DNA from: Corallococcus interemptor
Lineage (GTDB): Bacteria; Myxococcota; Myxococcia; Myxococcales; Myxococcaceae
Length of the DNA: 40,615 nucleotides
Reading direction: 5' to 3'
NCBI RefSeq assembly: GCF_003668875.1
Contig: NZ_RAWM01000078.1
Coordinates: 1-40,615 of the forward strand
Made by a program: the position numbers and the translations under genes. The notes under the pieces were generated by a model, which was given only the letters and a program-made list of their open reading frames with translations, was not told where the DNA came from and made no database searches. The number at the start of each line of letters is the position of its first letter. Positions within the stretch are counted from its first letter, which is position 1. Below are positions 1 through 8,684 of the stretch, piece by piece.

Positions 1-1809
1 CCTCCCACCCCCACCGGGCCCTCGCCGGACGAAGTGAACCGCGTGTGCTCCGGCGTGCACTGCACCGCGGGCTACTGCACGAGCGAAGGCGGAGTGGCGG
101 CGTGCCGCTGTGGCCCCAAGGACCAGGAACTGGGCTCCACCTGCGAGGTGGACGAGGTGGACGACTTCGACCAGTTCCCCAACCCGGGTCCCCAGGCGCA
201 AGGGCTCCCCGTGGTCGCGCTGTCCGGCAGGCTGCACCGGTTGGACGTGGACAGCTTCACCTTCCAGGGGGTGAAGGGCCGCACGTACCGCTTCACCTGC
301 ACGCCGGAGGGCTTCCAGTCGTGCGACCTGGCCATCTCCCCCTGGCCGACCGCGTACGACCGCGGGCTGGTGACCTACGAGGGCCGTGACACCGTGCTCA
401 CGGTCTCACTGACCTACAGCACGACGTACACCGCCTCCGTCGCCGCATGGCCCGCGGGCTTCTCCATGGAGCGCGGCACGTACACGCTGTCCCTGGTGGA
501 GGTCGGGGACGCGGAAGGCGAACCGGACGTCCAGATGGCCCCGCTCCTCACGGACGGCACGCCCATCCGGGGCCACATCGACTTCCGGGGGGACGAGGAT
601 GCCTTCACGTTCACCGCGCTCGAGGGACACGTGTACCGGGCGCGCTGCACGGGCCAGGACCTGCGGCCGGCCATCGAGTCGCTCCGGTACTTGATGTCGT
701 GGCGCAACTTCGAATGGGAGGAAGGCGGCAGCGGCACGGCGGTGGAGAAGTTGGAGGCCGGAGCGTACCGGCTGCGGATGGCATCCAACGCGGCCCGGGG
801 CACCGCCGGCTATGAGTGCACGCTGGAGGATCTGGGCGCGGAGGACCACGCGGACGAGGGGGACCGGGCCACGGCGCTGCCCGCGTTCGAGTCGGAGCTG
901 GCGGTGACGGGAGTGCTGGAGACACGCTCCGACGTGGACTGGTTCAGCTTCCCCGCGAAGGCGGGCCACGCGTACGACCTCGTCTGCGACCGCACCACGC
1001 AGTCCGTGTGTGACTTCACCTTCATCGACCTCCCGGGCACCCGCCCGGGAGGGGTGGGGGCGCCGCGCCCGGTGGTGCTGGGGCGGGACGGCCCGCTGTG
1101 GGTCCACGTGTCCAACAGCCTGCTCAACCCCCGGGGCCCCTATGCGCTCAAGGTCGTGGACCTGGGGCCGGATCAGGGCTCGGGCGTGGCGGACGCGGTG
1201 CCCGCGAGCATCGGTGTTCCCATTCCGGGCGTGTCCGCGCCGCACGGTGACCAGGACGCCTTTCGCGTGAACGTGGAGGCCGGGCACGTCTACCGCCTGA
1301 GGTTCGCCGACTGGGATGTCTCCTCCTCGTTCGAGGCCTATCGGCCGTCGGAGCCGGGCCGGAACCTGATGCTCTTGAGCCGCCCGCCGGCGCGCTTCAA
1401 GTCGACCCGCTCGGAGCCCATCGTCTTCGTGGCGGGAAGCGTGCTGGGGCCCTATGTCCTCACCATCGAGGACGTGGGGCAGGACGACCACGCGGACACG
1501 CTCGAAGCCGCCACGGTCGTGCCCGGGCCCACGCTCTACGCGGAGGGAGTGGTCGACACGTCCTATGACGAGGACTGGTTCGCCTTCGACCTGGAGGCGC
1601 GCGCCTATTCCGTGAGCGGGTTCCCGCTGGAGGGGGCCACGCCGGTGTTCGAGCTGTTCGAGGCGGATGGCGTGACGCCCGTCCCGACATTGGGCTCCAG
1701 CCGCGACGTGCGGCCGGGCGCTCCGGGGAGGTACTTCCTGCGTGTGGGCCATCCCATCAGTCCCGCCACGCCCGGGACTGCCTACCGCTGGGAGCTGCAC
1801 CCGCGCTGA
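1..1809 (+). CDS. Surface/secreted protein with five PPC-like beta-sandwich modules (5' end outside window)
   Basis: The frame is open to the left edge, so the true start and any signal peptide or lipobox lie outside the window; an internal GTG at 34 is probably not the start. A Pro/Thr-rich linker is followed by a short Cys-rich, EGF-like stretch (six Cys within about 35 residues). Five modules of roughly 90-110 residues follow, each marked by a D-x-D-x-F-x-F or similar core and then a G-x-x-Y strand: DVDSFTF, DEDAFTF, DVDWFSF, DQDAFRV, DEDWFAF. This resembles pre-peptidase C-terminal (PPC) domains, which in many bacteria are carried by exported proteins. No catalytic domain is visible in the part present. 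Function is unknown; adhesion, or a tail on a lost N-terminal enzyme, are both possible. Confidence 0.75.
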   Translation, partial: PPTPTGPSPDEVNRVCSGVHCTAGYCTSEGGVAACRCGPKDQELGSTCEVDEVDDFDQFPNPGPQAQGLPVVALSGRLHRLDVDSFTFQGVKGRTYRFTCTPEGFQSCDLAISPWPTAYDRGLVTYEGRDTVLTVSLTYSTTYTASVAAWPAGFSMERGTYTLSLVEVGDAEGEPDVQMAPLLTDGTPIRGHIDFRGDEDAFTFTALEGHVYRARCTGQDLRPAIESLRYLMSWRNFEWEEGGSGTAVEKLEAGAYRLRMASNAARGTAGYECTLEDLGAEDHADEGDRATALPAFESELAVTGVLETRSDVDWFSFPAKAGHAYDLVCDRTTQSVCDFTFIDLPGTRPGGVGAPRPVVLGRDGPLWVHVSNSLLNPRGPYALKVVDLGPDQGSGVADAVPASIGVPIPGVSAPHGDQDAFRVNVEAGHVYRLRFADWDVSSSFEAYRPSEPGRNLMLLSRPPARFKSTRSEPIVFVAGSVLGPYVLTIEDVGQDDHADTLEAATVVPGPTLYAEGVVDTSYDEDWFAFDLEARAYSVSGFPLEGATPVFELFEADGVTPVPTLGSSRDVRPGAPGRYFLRVGHPISPATPGTAYRWELHPR

Positions 1810-1828
1810 TGAAGCGCTTCGGTCCGGG

Positions 1829-2200
1829 TCAGCCGCGGATGCGCTTGCCGAACGGAGCGAACGCGATCATTCCGAGCTTGAGGTGCTGCAGCGCGAACGG
1901 AATGCCGATGATCGTCAGCGCCAGGCTGACGCCGATGACGACGTTGGTGAGGAAGATCCAGATTCCGGCGACGAGCGCCCACACGATGTTGAGCCCGAAG
2001 CTCATCACGCCCGCGCTGGGGTGATCCTCGATGTCCTTGCCGAACGGCAGCAGCGCGAGGCCGGCGAGCTTGAAGCACTGCACGCCGAACGGGATGCCCA
2101 CGATGGTGAGGCAGAGCACCAGTCCGCCGAGCAGGTACTCGAGGCAGAGCAACAGCCCACCGCCGAAGATGAGCCACAGCAGGTTCAGAAGCAGGTTCAT
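1829..2200 (-). CDS. yccF: YccF family inner-membrane protein
   Basis: The 123-residue protein is almost wholly hydrophobic. It carries two copies of the YccF core, GIPFGVQCFKLAGLALLPFGK near residue 37 and GIPFALQHLKLGMIAFAPFGK near residue 99, each after a hydrophobic segment, which fits the internal duplication of the family. It ends with the usual PFGK-R-I. The family is widespread and its biochemical role is unknown. The ATG at 2200 has no Shine-Dalgarno sequence, but a TATAAA hexamer sits six bases upstream. The gene converges on the modular protein with only 19 bases between the stops. Confidence 0.9.
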   Translation of the reverse strand: MNLLLNLLWLIFGGGLLLCLEYLLGGLVLCLTIVGIPFGVQCFKLAGLALLPFGKDIEDHPSAGVMSFGLNIVWALVAGIWIFLTNVVIGVSLALTIIGIPFALQHLKLGMIAFAPFGKRIRG

Positions 2201-2206
2201 GGCCGG

Positions 2207-2212
2207 TTTATA
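2207..2212 (-). promoter_or_regulatory. Candidate -10 element for a leaderless yccF transcript
   Basis: Minus-strand TATAAA with six bases (2201-2206) before the ATG and no Shine-Dalgarno sequence. A weak -35 (TTCCGA) lies 18 bases further upstream. The spacing would put the transcription start at or next to the A of ATG. Confidence 0.45.
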
Positions 2213-2267
2213 TTTCGTGCTGGCGGCCGTCGGAAACCTTCGACGAACGCGGCCTGCTTGAGCTCCC

Positions 2268-2822
2268 TCATGTCGCCGGGTACAGCACCTGGCGCCCCCG
2301 CACCTGCGCGAAGGCGGTGAGCCGGTGTGGCTCCACGCGGGTGGGGCTCGTGATGTGCGTCACCAGGACGCCTCGCGCCCAGAGCGCGTCCGCCACCAGT
2401 GAGCGATGGCAGCGCCAGCGCAGCGCCTCCGCGCACATCAGTGCCACCGGCCCTTGCAGCGCCACCTCGCGCAGTGCTTCCAGCCCCTGCGCGAAGTCCT
2501 CCGTCAGCATGTAGTCCGCGTAGCCGCGAAAGCTCAGGTTGCGCCAGGCCGCATTGGGCGAGTCCTTGCGCGCACGCCGCAGCCCGCCGAGCGCTGGCAG
2601 GTGCAGGTGCTCGACCCCCACCCGGGCCAGCGTCCTTCCCAGCACGTCCACGTTGAACTGCGGGTTGGTGCGGGAGCGGGGCACCGTGCGGATGTCCACC
2701 AGCGTCCGCACGCCGTTCGCCCACAGCATCTCCACCAGCTCCTCGATGGTGCGGGTGGAGTGGCCCAGCGCGAACACCTGGACGCCGGCCCACCCTCGTG
2801 CCCGCCTCGGCATCTCCATCAT
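2268..2822 (-). CDS. DUF488 family protein
   Basis: This 184-residue protein has the typical DUF488 layout. An N-terminal GHSTRTIEELVEML (residues 20-33) is followed by a DIRTVPRSR motif (43-51), a PALGGLRR segment (77-83) and a C-terminal MCAEALRWRCHRSLVADAL region (129-147) with the conserved Cys130, Cys138, His139 and Arg140. The biochemical activity of the family is unproven; the clustered Cys/His/Arg suggests a binding or catalytic pocket. The start at 2822 is supported by GGGAGG four bases upstream, which overlaps the hrpA stop codon. The two genes are therefore adjacent in one operon, 9 bases apart, with likely translational coupling. Confidence 0.9.
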   Translation of the reverse strand: MMEMPRRARGWAGVQVFALGHSTRTIEELVEMLWANGVRTLVDIRTVPRSRTNPQFNVDVLGRTLARVGVEHLHLPALGGLRRARKDSPNAAWRNLSFRGYADYMLTEDFAQGLEALREVALQGPVALMCAEALRWRCHRSLVADALWARGVLVTHITSPTRVEPHRLTAFAQVRGRQVLYPAT

Positions 2823-2831
2823 CGGTCCTCC

Positions 2832-5800
2832 CTAGCGCAGCGCCGCGAGGGTCGCGCTGACCTTCGCGACCGTCACCGACACGGGCGTCGTCACCTCTGG
2901 AGCGAAGATGGCCACGCGCAGCTCCTCGAAGGTCCACCGCAGCTCCTGCGCCGCCTCCTGGTCACGCGCGGAGGCGGATCTGGCGAGGAAGGATTCCCAC
3001 AAGGGCGTGAAGGGCGCGGCCTTCGCTGCGTCCTTGGGGGGATTCGCCACCGCACGCGACAGCCGCGCCTGGGCCGCGCGGAGGTAGCGCGAGTAGTTCA
3101 GCAGGCGGCTGAGGGGAATCCACTCGATGAGCTTCGCGGGGAACAGGTGCCCGAGCTGCGAGCGGATGTCCCGCACGGCCGCCGCGCCGCTCGGCCCCTT
3201 GGAGGCCGCCTTGAGCGCGGCGAGCGTCTCGGCGAGATCCGCGGAGGTGGCGATGACGACGTTCGTCCAGTCCCGGGCCGTCTGCTCGATGCGCGGTGAG
3301 CCCTGTTGGAGCAGCGCCTCGAAGGCCGCCTTCGTGCGCGGCAGCGGCGCACCCGGTGCGAGCTTGAACGCATCGTCGACGCTCCGTGCGAGGACGAGCG
3401 CCTTGAAGGCGTCGGACTGGCCCCGCGCGGGGGGCGCGCCGTCCAGGGACGGGAAGGGCGGCGGCATTCGCGCGGCGCTGACGGCCACGTGTCCGCGCGC
3501 GGCGAGCATCAGCAGCCGGCGGACCCCCGTGCGCGTGGCCGCTTCAGCGGCGGCGGAGGTCTCCAGCAGCACCAGGTCCACGTTGGAGCCCCGGTCGACG
3601 AGCGCGGGGGAGCTGCGCACGTCGAGCCCGCCGACCCGCCGGGTGACCACGGAGGGCAGCTCGCCGAAGGTCCAGGCGGTCAGCCCCTTGCGCTCCCAGT
3701 CCGTCGCTGGCGCCGCGCTGCGCAGCACCGCCCGTGCACGTCCCCCGTGCTGTTCAATCAGTGCGTCGGCGTCGCGGCTGCTCGCGAGCTCCTTGCCCCG
3801 CTCGTCGAGCACCCGGAGCGTGGTGCGCAGGTACGGCACCACGGCATCCGCCCGGAAGGACTCCTCGGGCACGTCCACGCCGCACAGCCGGGACACCGCG
3901 CGCGCGAGCGCTGGAATCATCGGCCCGCGGAAGGGCACCAGCTCCTTCTCGAGCCGGTCGACCAGGTCGGGCAGCGGTCCCAGCTGCTTGCGCTGGGCCT
4001 TGGGAATCTGTTCGAGCAGGGCGGTGAGCTTCTCCCGCTGCCACCCGGGGATGGTCCAGTCGAGCTCACCCGGGACCAGCTGGGCGAGCAGCAGGAGCGG
4101 CACGCTCAGGGTGATGCCGTCGTCCTCGGCCGAGGGGTCGAAGGTGTACGTCACCGGCACGGACACGCCGTGCAGGGTGATGGCATCCGGGTAGTGCGCC
4201 GGGGACAGGCCCGGGTCGTGCGAGAGGGCATCCTCCATCGTGAGGATGAGCACGTCGGGGTCGGCCGCCTCGGCCTTGCGGCGCCAGACCTCGAAGGCCG
4301 CTCCGTCCGTCACGTCCGCCGGGACGCGCTGGTCGAAGAACGTCAGCAGCGCCTCGGTGTCGAGCAGCTCGCTGCGCCGGGCCTTGTCCCGCAGGCGCGC
4401 CACGCGATCGAGCACCTCCTGGTTCTCCTCCTGGAACGCTCCCCGGGTGCGGTACTCGCCGCGCACCAGGGCATGGTCGAGGAACATGAGCCGTGCCCGT
4501 GCGGGGTCCAGGCGGTCCAGGGGCACGGGGCGCTCCTTGAAGACCTGGAGCCCGAAGAGGGTCGCGTTCTCCTTCACGATGGCGCGCGCGGACTTCTCCG
4601 ACCAGTGCGGTTCGGAGTAGCTGCGCTTGAGCAGGTGGGGGGCCGCCGACGCGAGCCACTCCGGGTCGAGCTTCGCCACGGTGCGCGCGAACAGCTGGGA
4701 CGTCTCCACGAGCTCGAACGCCATCACCCAGGCCGGGGGCTTCTTCGAGAGCGCCGACGAGGGGTGGACCATGAAGCGCGTCTGCTTCGCGCCGGTGAAG
4801 AAGCGCTGCTCCGGGTTCCACTGGCCAATGCGGGACAGGAGCCCGGTGAGGAGCGCCTGGTGCAGCACGTCCCCGCGCGCCGGAGCGCCCCGGCCCTTGC
4901 GCGGCAGGCGCAGCTCGCGGACGGTCTCCTCGAGCTGGCGCTGGACGTCGCGCCACTCGCGCACCCGGAGGAAGGACAGGAAGTTGTCCCGGCACACGCG
5001 CCGCAGATGGGACGTCCCCCGGCCCTCGGCCTCGCGCACGAACGCCCACAGCTTGAGCAGGCTCGCGAAGTCCGAGTGCTCGTCACGGAAGCGAGCGTGC
5101 GACGCGTCCGCCTTCTGCGCGAGCTCCCGGGGCCGCTCGCGCGGGTCCTGCAGGTTGAGCGCCGCGGCGACGATGAGCACCTCTTCCAGGCACCCGTATT
5201 CAGCGCCGGCGAGGATCATCCGGGCGATGCGCGGGTCCACCGGGAAGCGCGCGAGCTGGTGCCCGAGCGGAGTCAGCGTGCGCTCCTTGCCCTCGATGGC
5301 CCCGAGCTCCTCGAGCACCCGCCAGCCCTCGGCGATGGCCTTCGGCTGGGGCGGGTCGAGGAAGGGGAAGTCCTCGACGTCACCCAGGCCCAGGGACTTC
5401 ATCCGCAGGATGACCCCCGCGAGCCCGGTGCGCTTGATCTCCGGGTCCGTGAAGGCGGACCGCGAGGTGAAGCTCACCTCGTCGTAGAGGCGCACGCAGA
5501 TGCCGTCGCGCACGCGGCCGCAGCGCCCCTTGCGCTGGTCGGCGCTGGCCTGGGAGACCGGCTCGATGTGCAGGCGCGTGGTGCCCGAGCGGGGGTCGTA
5601 GCGCGACAGGCGCGCCACCCCCGTGTCCACGACGTACACGATGCCCGGGATGGTGATCGACGTCTCCGCGACGTTGGTGGCGAGGATGACGCGGCGCTGG
5701 GGGATGGAGGCGAAGACGCGCGACTGCTCGGAGGCCGACAGGCGCGAATACAGGGGCTGCACCACCGTGCCGCGCAGCTCGCGCGCGTTGAGGGCGTTCT

Positions 5801-6542
5801 CGGCCTCGCGGATCTCCCGCTCGCCGGGGAGGAACACGAGGACGTCCCCGTCCGGGTCGAGCGAGATGACGTTCGCGACGGAATCGGCGACGGCGTCAGC
5901 GAGCTCGGAGTCCTCGGGGGGCGGCTCGTAGAGCACGTCCACCGGGAAGGTCCGGCCCTCCACCTGGATGACCGGAGCCCCGCCGAAGAACTGCGAGAAG
6001 CGCTCGGTCTCGATGGTGGCCGAGCTCACCACCACCTTGAGGTCGGGGCGCTGAGGGAGGATGCGCTTGAGCCACCCGAGCAGGAAGTCGATGGTGAGGC
6101 TGCGCTCGTGGGCCTCGTCGAGCACGATGGTGTCGTAGCGCTTCAGCAGCGGATCGCTGTGGATCTGCGCGAGCAGGACACCGTCGGTCATGAACTTCAC
6201 GGCCGTCTGCTTGGACGAGCGGTCCTCGAAGCGGATCTGGTAGCCGACGTCCGTGCCCAGCTCCGTGCCCAGCTCGCGAGCCACGCGCGCCGCCACGCTC
6301 GTCGCGGCGATGCGCCGGGGCTGGGTGACGCCAATCTGGCGCGGCCGCCCGCGCCCCATGGCGAGCAGGATCTTGGGCAGCTGCGTCGTCTTCCCCGAGC
6401 CGGTGGCCCCCGCGACGATGACCACCTGGTGGGCGGTGATGGCCGCGGTGATGTCCTCCACCCGGCTCGAGATGGGGAGCTCGGGGGGGAAGCGCAGGGT
6501 AGGCAGGCCGCCGGGGGAGGGGACGGGTGATTCGCCGGACAT
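2832..6542 (-). CDS. hrpA: DEAH-box ATP-dependent RNA helicase HrpA
   Basis: About 1236 residues, close to the usual HrpA length of 1250-1300. Visible motifs are Walker A GATGSGKT (residues 45-52), DEAH with HERSL following (142-145), the SAT motif, and the helicase C region ending QRKGRCGRVRDG. HA2 and OB-fold regions follow, then the long HrpA-specific C-terminal region, so the protein is not one of the shorter DEAH helicases. Family role: an NTP-dependent RNA helicase acting on structured RNA or ribosomes in the cytoplasm. I chose the ATG at 6542; an in-frame GTG at 6560 would add six residues (start MLVHTA). A 16-bp perfect palindrome lies just upstream at 6561-6576. Confidence 0.95.
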   Translation of the reverse strand: MSGESPVPSPGGLPTLRFPPELPISSRVEDITAAITAHQVVIVAGATGSGKTTQLPKILLAMGRGRPRQIGVTQPRRIAATSVAARVARELGTELGTDVGYQIRFEDRSSKQTAVKFMTDGVLLAQIHSDPLLKRYDTIVLDEAHERSLTIDFLLGWLKRILPQRPDLKVVVSSATIETERFSQFFGGAPVIQVEGRTFPVDVLYEPPPEDSELADAVADSVANVISLDPDGDVLVFLPGEREIREAENALNARELRGTVVQPLYSRLSASEQSRVFASIPQRRVILATNVAETSITIPGIVYVVDTGVARLSRYDPRSGTTRLHIEPVSQASADQRKGRCGRVRDGICVRLYDEVSFTSRSAFTDPEIKRTGLAGVILRMKSLGLGDVEDFPFLDPPQPKAIAEGWRVLEELGAIEGKERTLTPLGHQLARFPVDPRIARMILAGAEYGCLEEVLIVAAALNLQDPRERPRELAQKADASHARFRDEHSDFASLLKLWAFVREAEGRGTSHLRRVCRDNFLSFLRVREWRDVQRQLEETVRELRLPRKGRGAPARGDVLHQALLTGLLSRIGQWNPEQRFFTGAKQTRFMVHPSSALSKKPPAWVMAFELVETSQLFARTVAKLDPEWLASAAPHLLKRSYSEPHWSEKSARAIVKENATLFGLQVFKERPVPLDRLDPARARLMFLDHALVRGEYRTRGAFQEENQEVLDRVARLRDKARRSELLDTEALLTFFDQRVPADVTDGAAFEVWRRKAEAADPDVLILTMEDALSHDPGLSPAHYPDAITLHGVSVPVTYTFDPSAEDDGITLSVPLLLLAQLVPGELDWTIPGWQREKLTALLEQIPKAQRKQLGPLPDLVDRLEKELVPFRGPMIPALARAVSRLCGVDVPEESFRADAVVPYLRTTLRVLDERGKELASSRDADALIEQHGGRARAVLRSAAPATDWERKGLTAWTFGELPSVVTRRVGGLDVRSSPALVDRGSNVDLVLLETSAAAEAATRTGVRRLLMLAARGHVAVSAARMPPPFPSLDGAPPARGQSDAFKALVLARSVDDAFKLAPGAPLPRTKAAFEALLQQGSPRIEQTARDWTNVVIATSADLAETLAALKAASKGPSGAAAVRDIRSQLGHLFPAKLIEWIPLSRLLNYSRYLRAAQARLSRAVANPPKDAAKAAPFTPLWESFLARSASARDQEAAQELRWTFEELRVAIFAPEVTTPVSVTVAKVSATLAALR

Positions 6543-6560
6543 GGCCGTATGGACTAGCAC

Positions 6561-6576
6561 CGAAGCGCGCGCTTCG
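6561..6576. repeat. 16-bp perfect palindrome upstream of hrpA
   Basis: CGAAGCGCGCGCTTCG is its own reverse complement. It lies 18-33 bases upstream of the hrpA ATG, in the 84-base gap between hrpA and the carotenoid oxygenase stop. It has no following T-run. It could be a protein-binding site or a hairpin ending the upstream transcript; the function is unknown. Confidence 0.45.
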
Positions 6577-6626
6577 CCCCTGGCGAATCACGGGGTTCGC
6601 GCGCGGCGGACGGCCCGCCACGGCCC

Positions 6627-8075
6627 CTAACCGTGGGCTGCGCCGTTCCTGGGGGGCAGGAACTCGCCGTGGAACGTGGGCGGCAGGCCGTGTTCAAAGT
6701 GGCAGCGCGCCACGGGCCCTGCGTCCAGCCGCTCCGCGTCCAGCACCGCCACGTGGGTGGTGTCCGTCTGGGTGTCGTAGACCTGGGTGAGCACCCAGCC
6801 GTCGTCCTCGGCCTTCGAGCCGGGGCGTGGCACGAAGATGCCCTCGGAGGGGTACTGGCCCTCGCCCAGCTCGGCGCGCGTCACCCGGCCGGTGGTGGCG
6901 TCCACGCGCACCAGCGCGTCGTACATTCCGCGCCGGGCCGCGCGGGTGGAGTGCGCGCCCATGTAGGCCGCCTGGTGCGGCTGGCCCTCCACGCTGGGGG
7001 CCACGCGGGGGAACTCGCAGCTCAGGTCCATCACCTGCTCGCTGCGGAACGTGCGGGCCTTCAGGTCGATGACCGCGCGGTGGAGCATGCCGTCGGCCTC
7101 GATGGACGGGGTGGCGCGGACCAGCTCGCCCAGCCACTGGTTGGAGGCGAAGTCGGGGTAGCGCACGTAGTCCACCACCAGCGTGTCGCCTTGCTCGTAC
7201 GCGTTGCTGAAGTGCCAGTTGAAGAAGGCGTCGGCGGGGATGCGGAGGGGATGCGCCACGTCGTCGATGGGCACCACCACCACCTCCGCCGCCGCCCCTG
7301 GCCGGAAGGAGACGTTGTCCGCGAACGCGCCGATGCGCAGCAGCATCTTCAGCACGTCGATGCGCATGGCTGGCAAGAAGAAGATGAGGTAGCGGTCCGT
7401 GGCCATGAAGTCATGGACCATGGTCGCGCCGGGCAGCGGCACGGACCCCAGGTGCCGCGCTCCGGCGCCGTCCGGCAGGGCGTACAGCTCCAGCGTGTTC
7501 ACCCGGCCGTGGTGCTGGCCGAAATTGTAGAGCGTCTTTCGCGAGTGGACGCGGCGCGGGTGCGCGGAGAACGACTTCATCACCACGCCGTCGAGGTTCG
7601 TCTCGCCCAGGCTGGACAGGTCGTCCGGGGACAGCTCCACGGGGAGGTTCGGCTCGTGCAGCGCGTACAGCCGGCCGTTCCACGGCATCACCGCCGTGTT
7701 CGCGTTGTTCTTCTGGGGGTTGAGCAGCTTGTTGCGCAGCGGCGTGGGCATGGCGTAGCTGCCGTAGAGGTGCCGGCCCGCCTTGCGCTCCGTGACCATG
7801 GTGCGCGTGTCCACGAGCTTCGCCGCGCCCTGGACACCGTCCGGCCCGAAGCGCACGCCCATCACGCCGCCGTCGCCGTCGAACCAGTGTTGAACGGGCA
7901 GCCCGTGCACGTCGAACGTCCACGCGCCCGCGCGGAACAGCGTCCCGCGCAGTCCTTCGGGAATCCGTCCCTCCACCCGCAGGGGCTGGAAGTCATGCTG
8001 CCGGGAGATGTTGCGGAAGGCCCGTTTCCAGGCGGGAAGGGGAGCAGCGGCCGGTGGGGGAAGCGCGGTGGTCAT
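6627..8075 (-). CDS. Carotenoid oxygenase (carotenoid cleavage dioxygenase, RPE65-like)
   Basis: 482 residues, normal for this family of seven-bladed propeller, non-haem Fe(II) enzymes that cleave carotenoids or related polyenes. The four iron-binding histidines can be placed: His172 (FSAHPR), His221 (MVHDFMATDRYLIFF), His288 (FNWHFSNAYE) and His469 near the C-terminus (TFHGEFLPP). The N-terminal LFRAGAWTFDVHGLPVQHWFDGDG strand pattern is also typical. There is no signal peptide, so it is cytoplasmic or membrane-associated. It follows a four-helix membrane protein with a 29-base gap and is probably in one operon with it. Myxobacteria make carotenoids, so an apocarotenoid or retinal product is plausible, but the substrate cannot be read from sequence. 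Confidence 0.92.
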   Translation of the reverse strand: MTTALPPPAAAPLPAWKRAFRNISRQHDFQPLRVEGRIPEGLRGTLFRAGAWTFDVHGLPVQHWFDGDGGVMGVRFGPDGVQGAAKLVDTRTMVTERKAGRHLYGSYAMPTPLRNKLLNPQKNNANTAVMPWNGRLYALHEPNLPVELSPDDLSSLGETNLDGVVMKSFSAHPRRVHSRKTLYNFGQHHGRVNTLELYALPDGAGARHLGSVPLPGATMVHDFMATDRYLIFFLPAMRIDVLKMLLRIGAFADNVSFRPGAAAEVVVVPIDDVAHPLRIPADAFFNWHFSNAYEQGDTLVVDYVRYPDFASNQWLGELVRATPSIEADGMLHRAVIDLKARTFRSEQVMDLSCEFPRVAPSVEGQPHQAAYMGAHSTRAARRGMYDALVRVDATTGRVTRAELGEGQYPSEGIFVPRPGSKAEDDGWVLTQVYDTQTDTTHVAVLDAERLDAGPVARCHFEHGLPPTFHGEFLPPRNGAAHG

Positions 8076-8104
8076 GGCGGGTCCGGGAAGCGCGGGGCGA
8101 AGGG

Positions 8105-8569
8105 TCAGGGCGAGGGCTGGGCGATGACCTGCGCGCCGAGCGCCTGGGCCTGCTCCTCGGCCTCGTCACGGCGAATGCCCATGAGCGTCCACATGCCCCC
8201 GCTGAAGTCGATGCATCCGAAGAACATGATGATGGGCTCGCACAGGCCCATCACCGTGCAGACGATCAGCACCAGCGTGATGAAGGTGCGTCCCATCACC
8301 GCCCAGACGAAGAACTGGCGCATGTTCAGGACGGCGGCCTGGTGGGACATGAACGACATGGACACCAGCAGTCCGCCCGCCATGCGCATGAAGAACAGGT
8401 TCCCGTCCGCCGCCCCGGGCGAGATGCCCATCACCTGGAGGAACAGTCCCGGCACCAGCAGCAGCGTGAAGGCCAGCGGGAACGTGTAGAAAACCCACAC
8501 GTACATGGACCGGCCCGCGTGGCTCAGCGTGGAGAGTTTGGGGAACACCTTCGGGGCGAACAGCATCAT
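8105..8569 (-). CDS. Small polytopic membrane protein of unknown function
   Basis: 154 residues with about four hydrophobic segments: roughly 21-44, 59-78, 85-112 and 113-130. The C-terminal tail is charged and ends RRDEAEEQAQALGAQ. I do not recognise the family. A GGAG sits nine bases before the ATG at 8569. The gene is directly upstream of, and co-oriented with, the carotenoid oxygenase, which suggests a shared transcript. A role in membrane handling of the polyene substrate or product is possible, but is inferred only from position. Confidence 0.8.
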   Translation of the reverse strand: MMLFAPKVFPKLSTLSHAGRSMYVWVFYTFPLAFTLLLVPGLFLQVMGISPGAADGNLFFMRMAGGLLVSMSFMSHQAAVLNMRQFFVWAVMGRTFITLVLIVCTVMGLCEPIIMFFGCIDFSGGMWTLMGIRRDEAEEQAQALGAQVIAQPSP

Positions 8570-8653
8570 GTGGACGGACTCCGGCGGTCAGGCTTGAGGC
8601 GGTGCCGGCAGCGTAGTGGAAAGCACGGGCCGCACGCATCCCGCCCCCCTCTC

Positions 8654-8678
8654 TTGACAGGGCGCCTTGCCGTATCCT
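8654..8678 (+). promoter_or_regulatory. Candidate promoter elements of the gene at 8685
   Basis: A TTGACA (8654-8659) and a TATCCT (8673-8678) precede the ATG, the latter by six bases. Their spacer is only 13 bases, short for a sigma-70 promoter, so either the pair is not read together or the factor differs. The gene at 10460 has the same layout: TTG, 13 bases ending TGCCG, TATCGT, six bases, ATG. Confidence 0.35.
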
Positions 8679-8684
8679 CGTCGG

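Noticed and set aside
1811-1820. GAAGCGCTTC palindrome just after the modular protein stop
   Set aside because: Only 10 bp, with no loop or T-run. It is not a credible terminator, although it shares GAAGCGC with the palindrome at 6561.
3306-6530. A plus-strand frame of over 1000 codons open across hrpA
   Set aside because: It is antisense to a clear HrpA helicase. Its composition (runs of Arg, Gly, His, Glu, Val) is the mirror of GC-biased codons and it has no recognisable domain.
8654-8682. Ordinary sigma-70 promoter using TTGACA at 8654 with 17-base spacing
   Set aside because: The hexamer at that spacing (CTCGTC) does not resemble a -10. The only good -10-like hexamer is 13 bases away, so I list the elements only as candidates.
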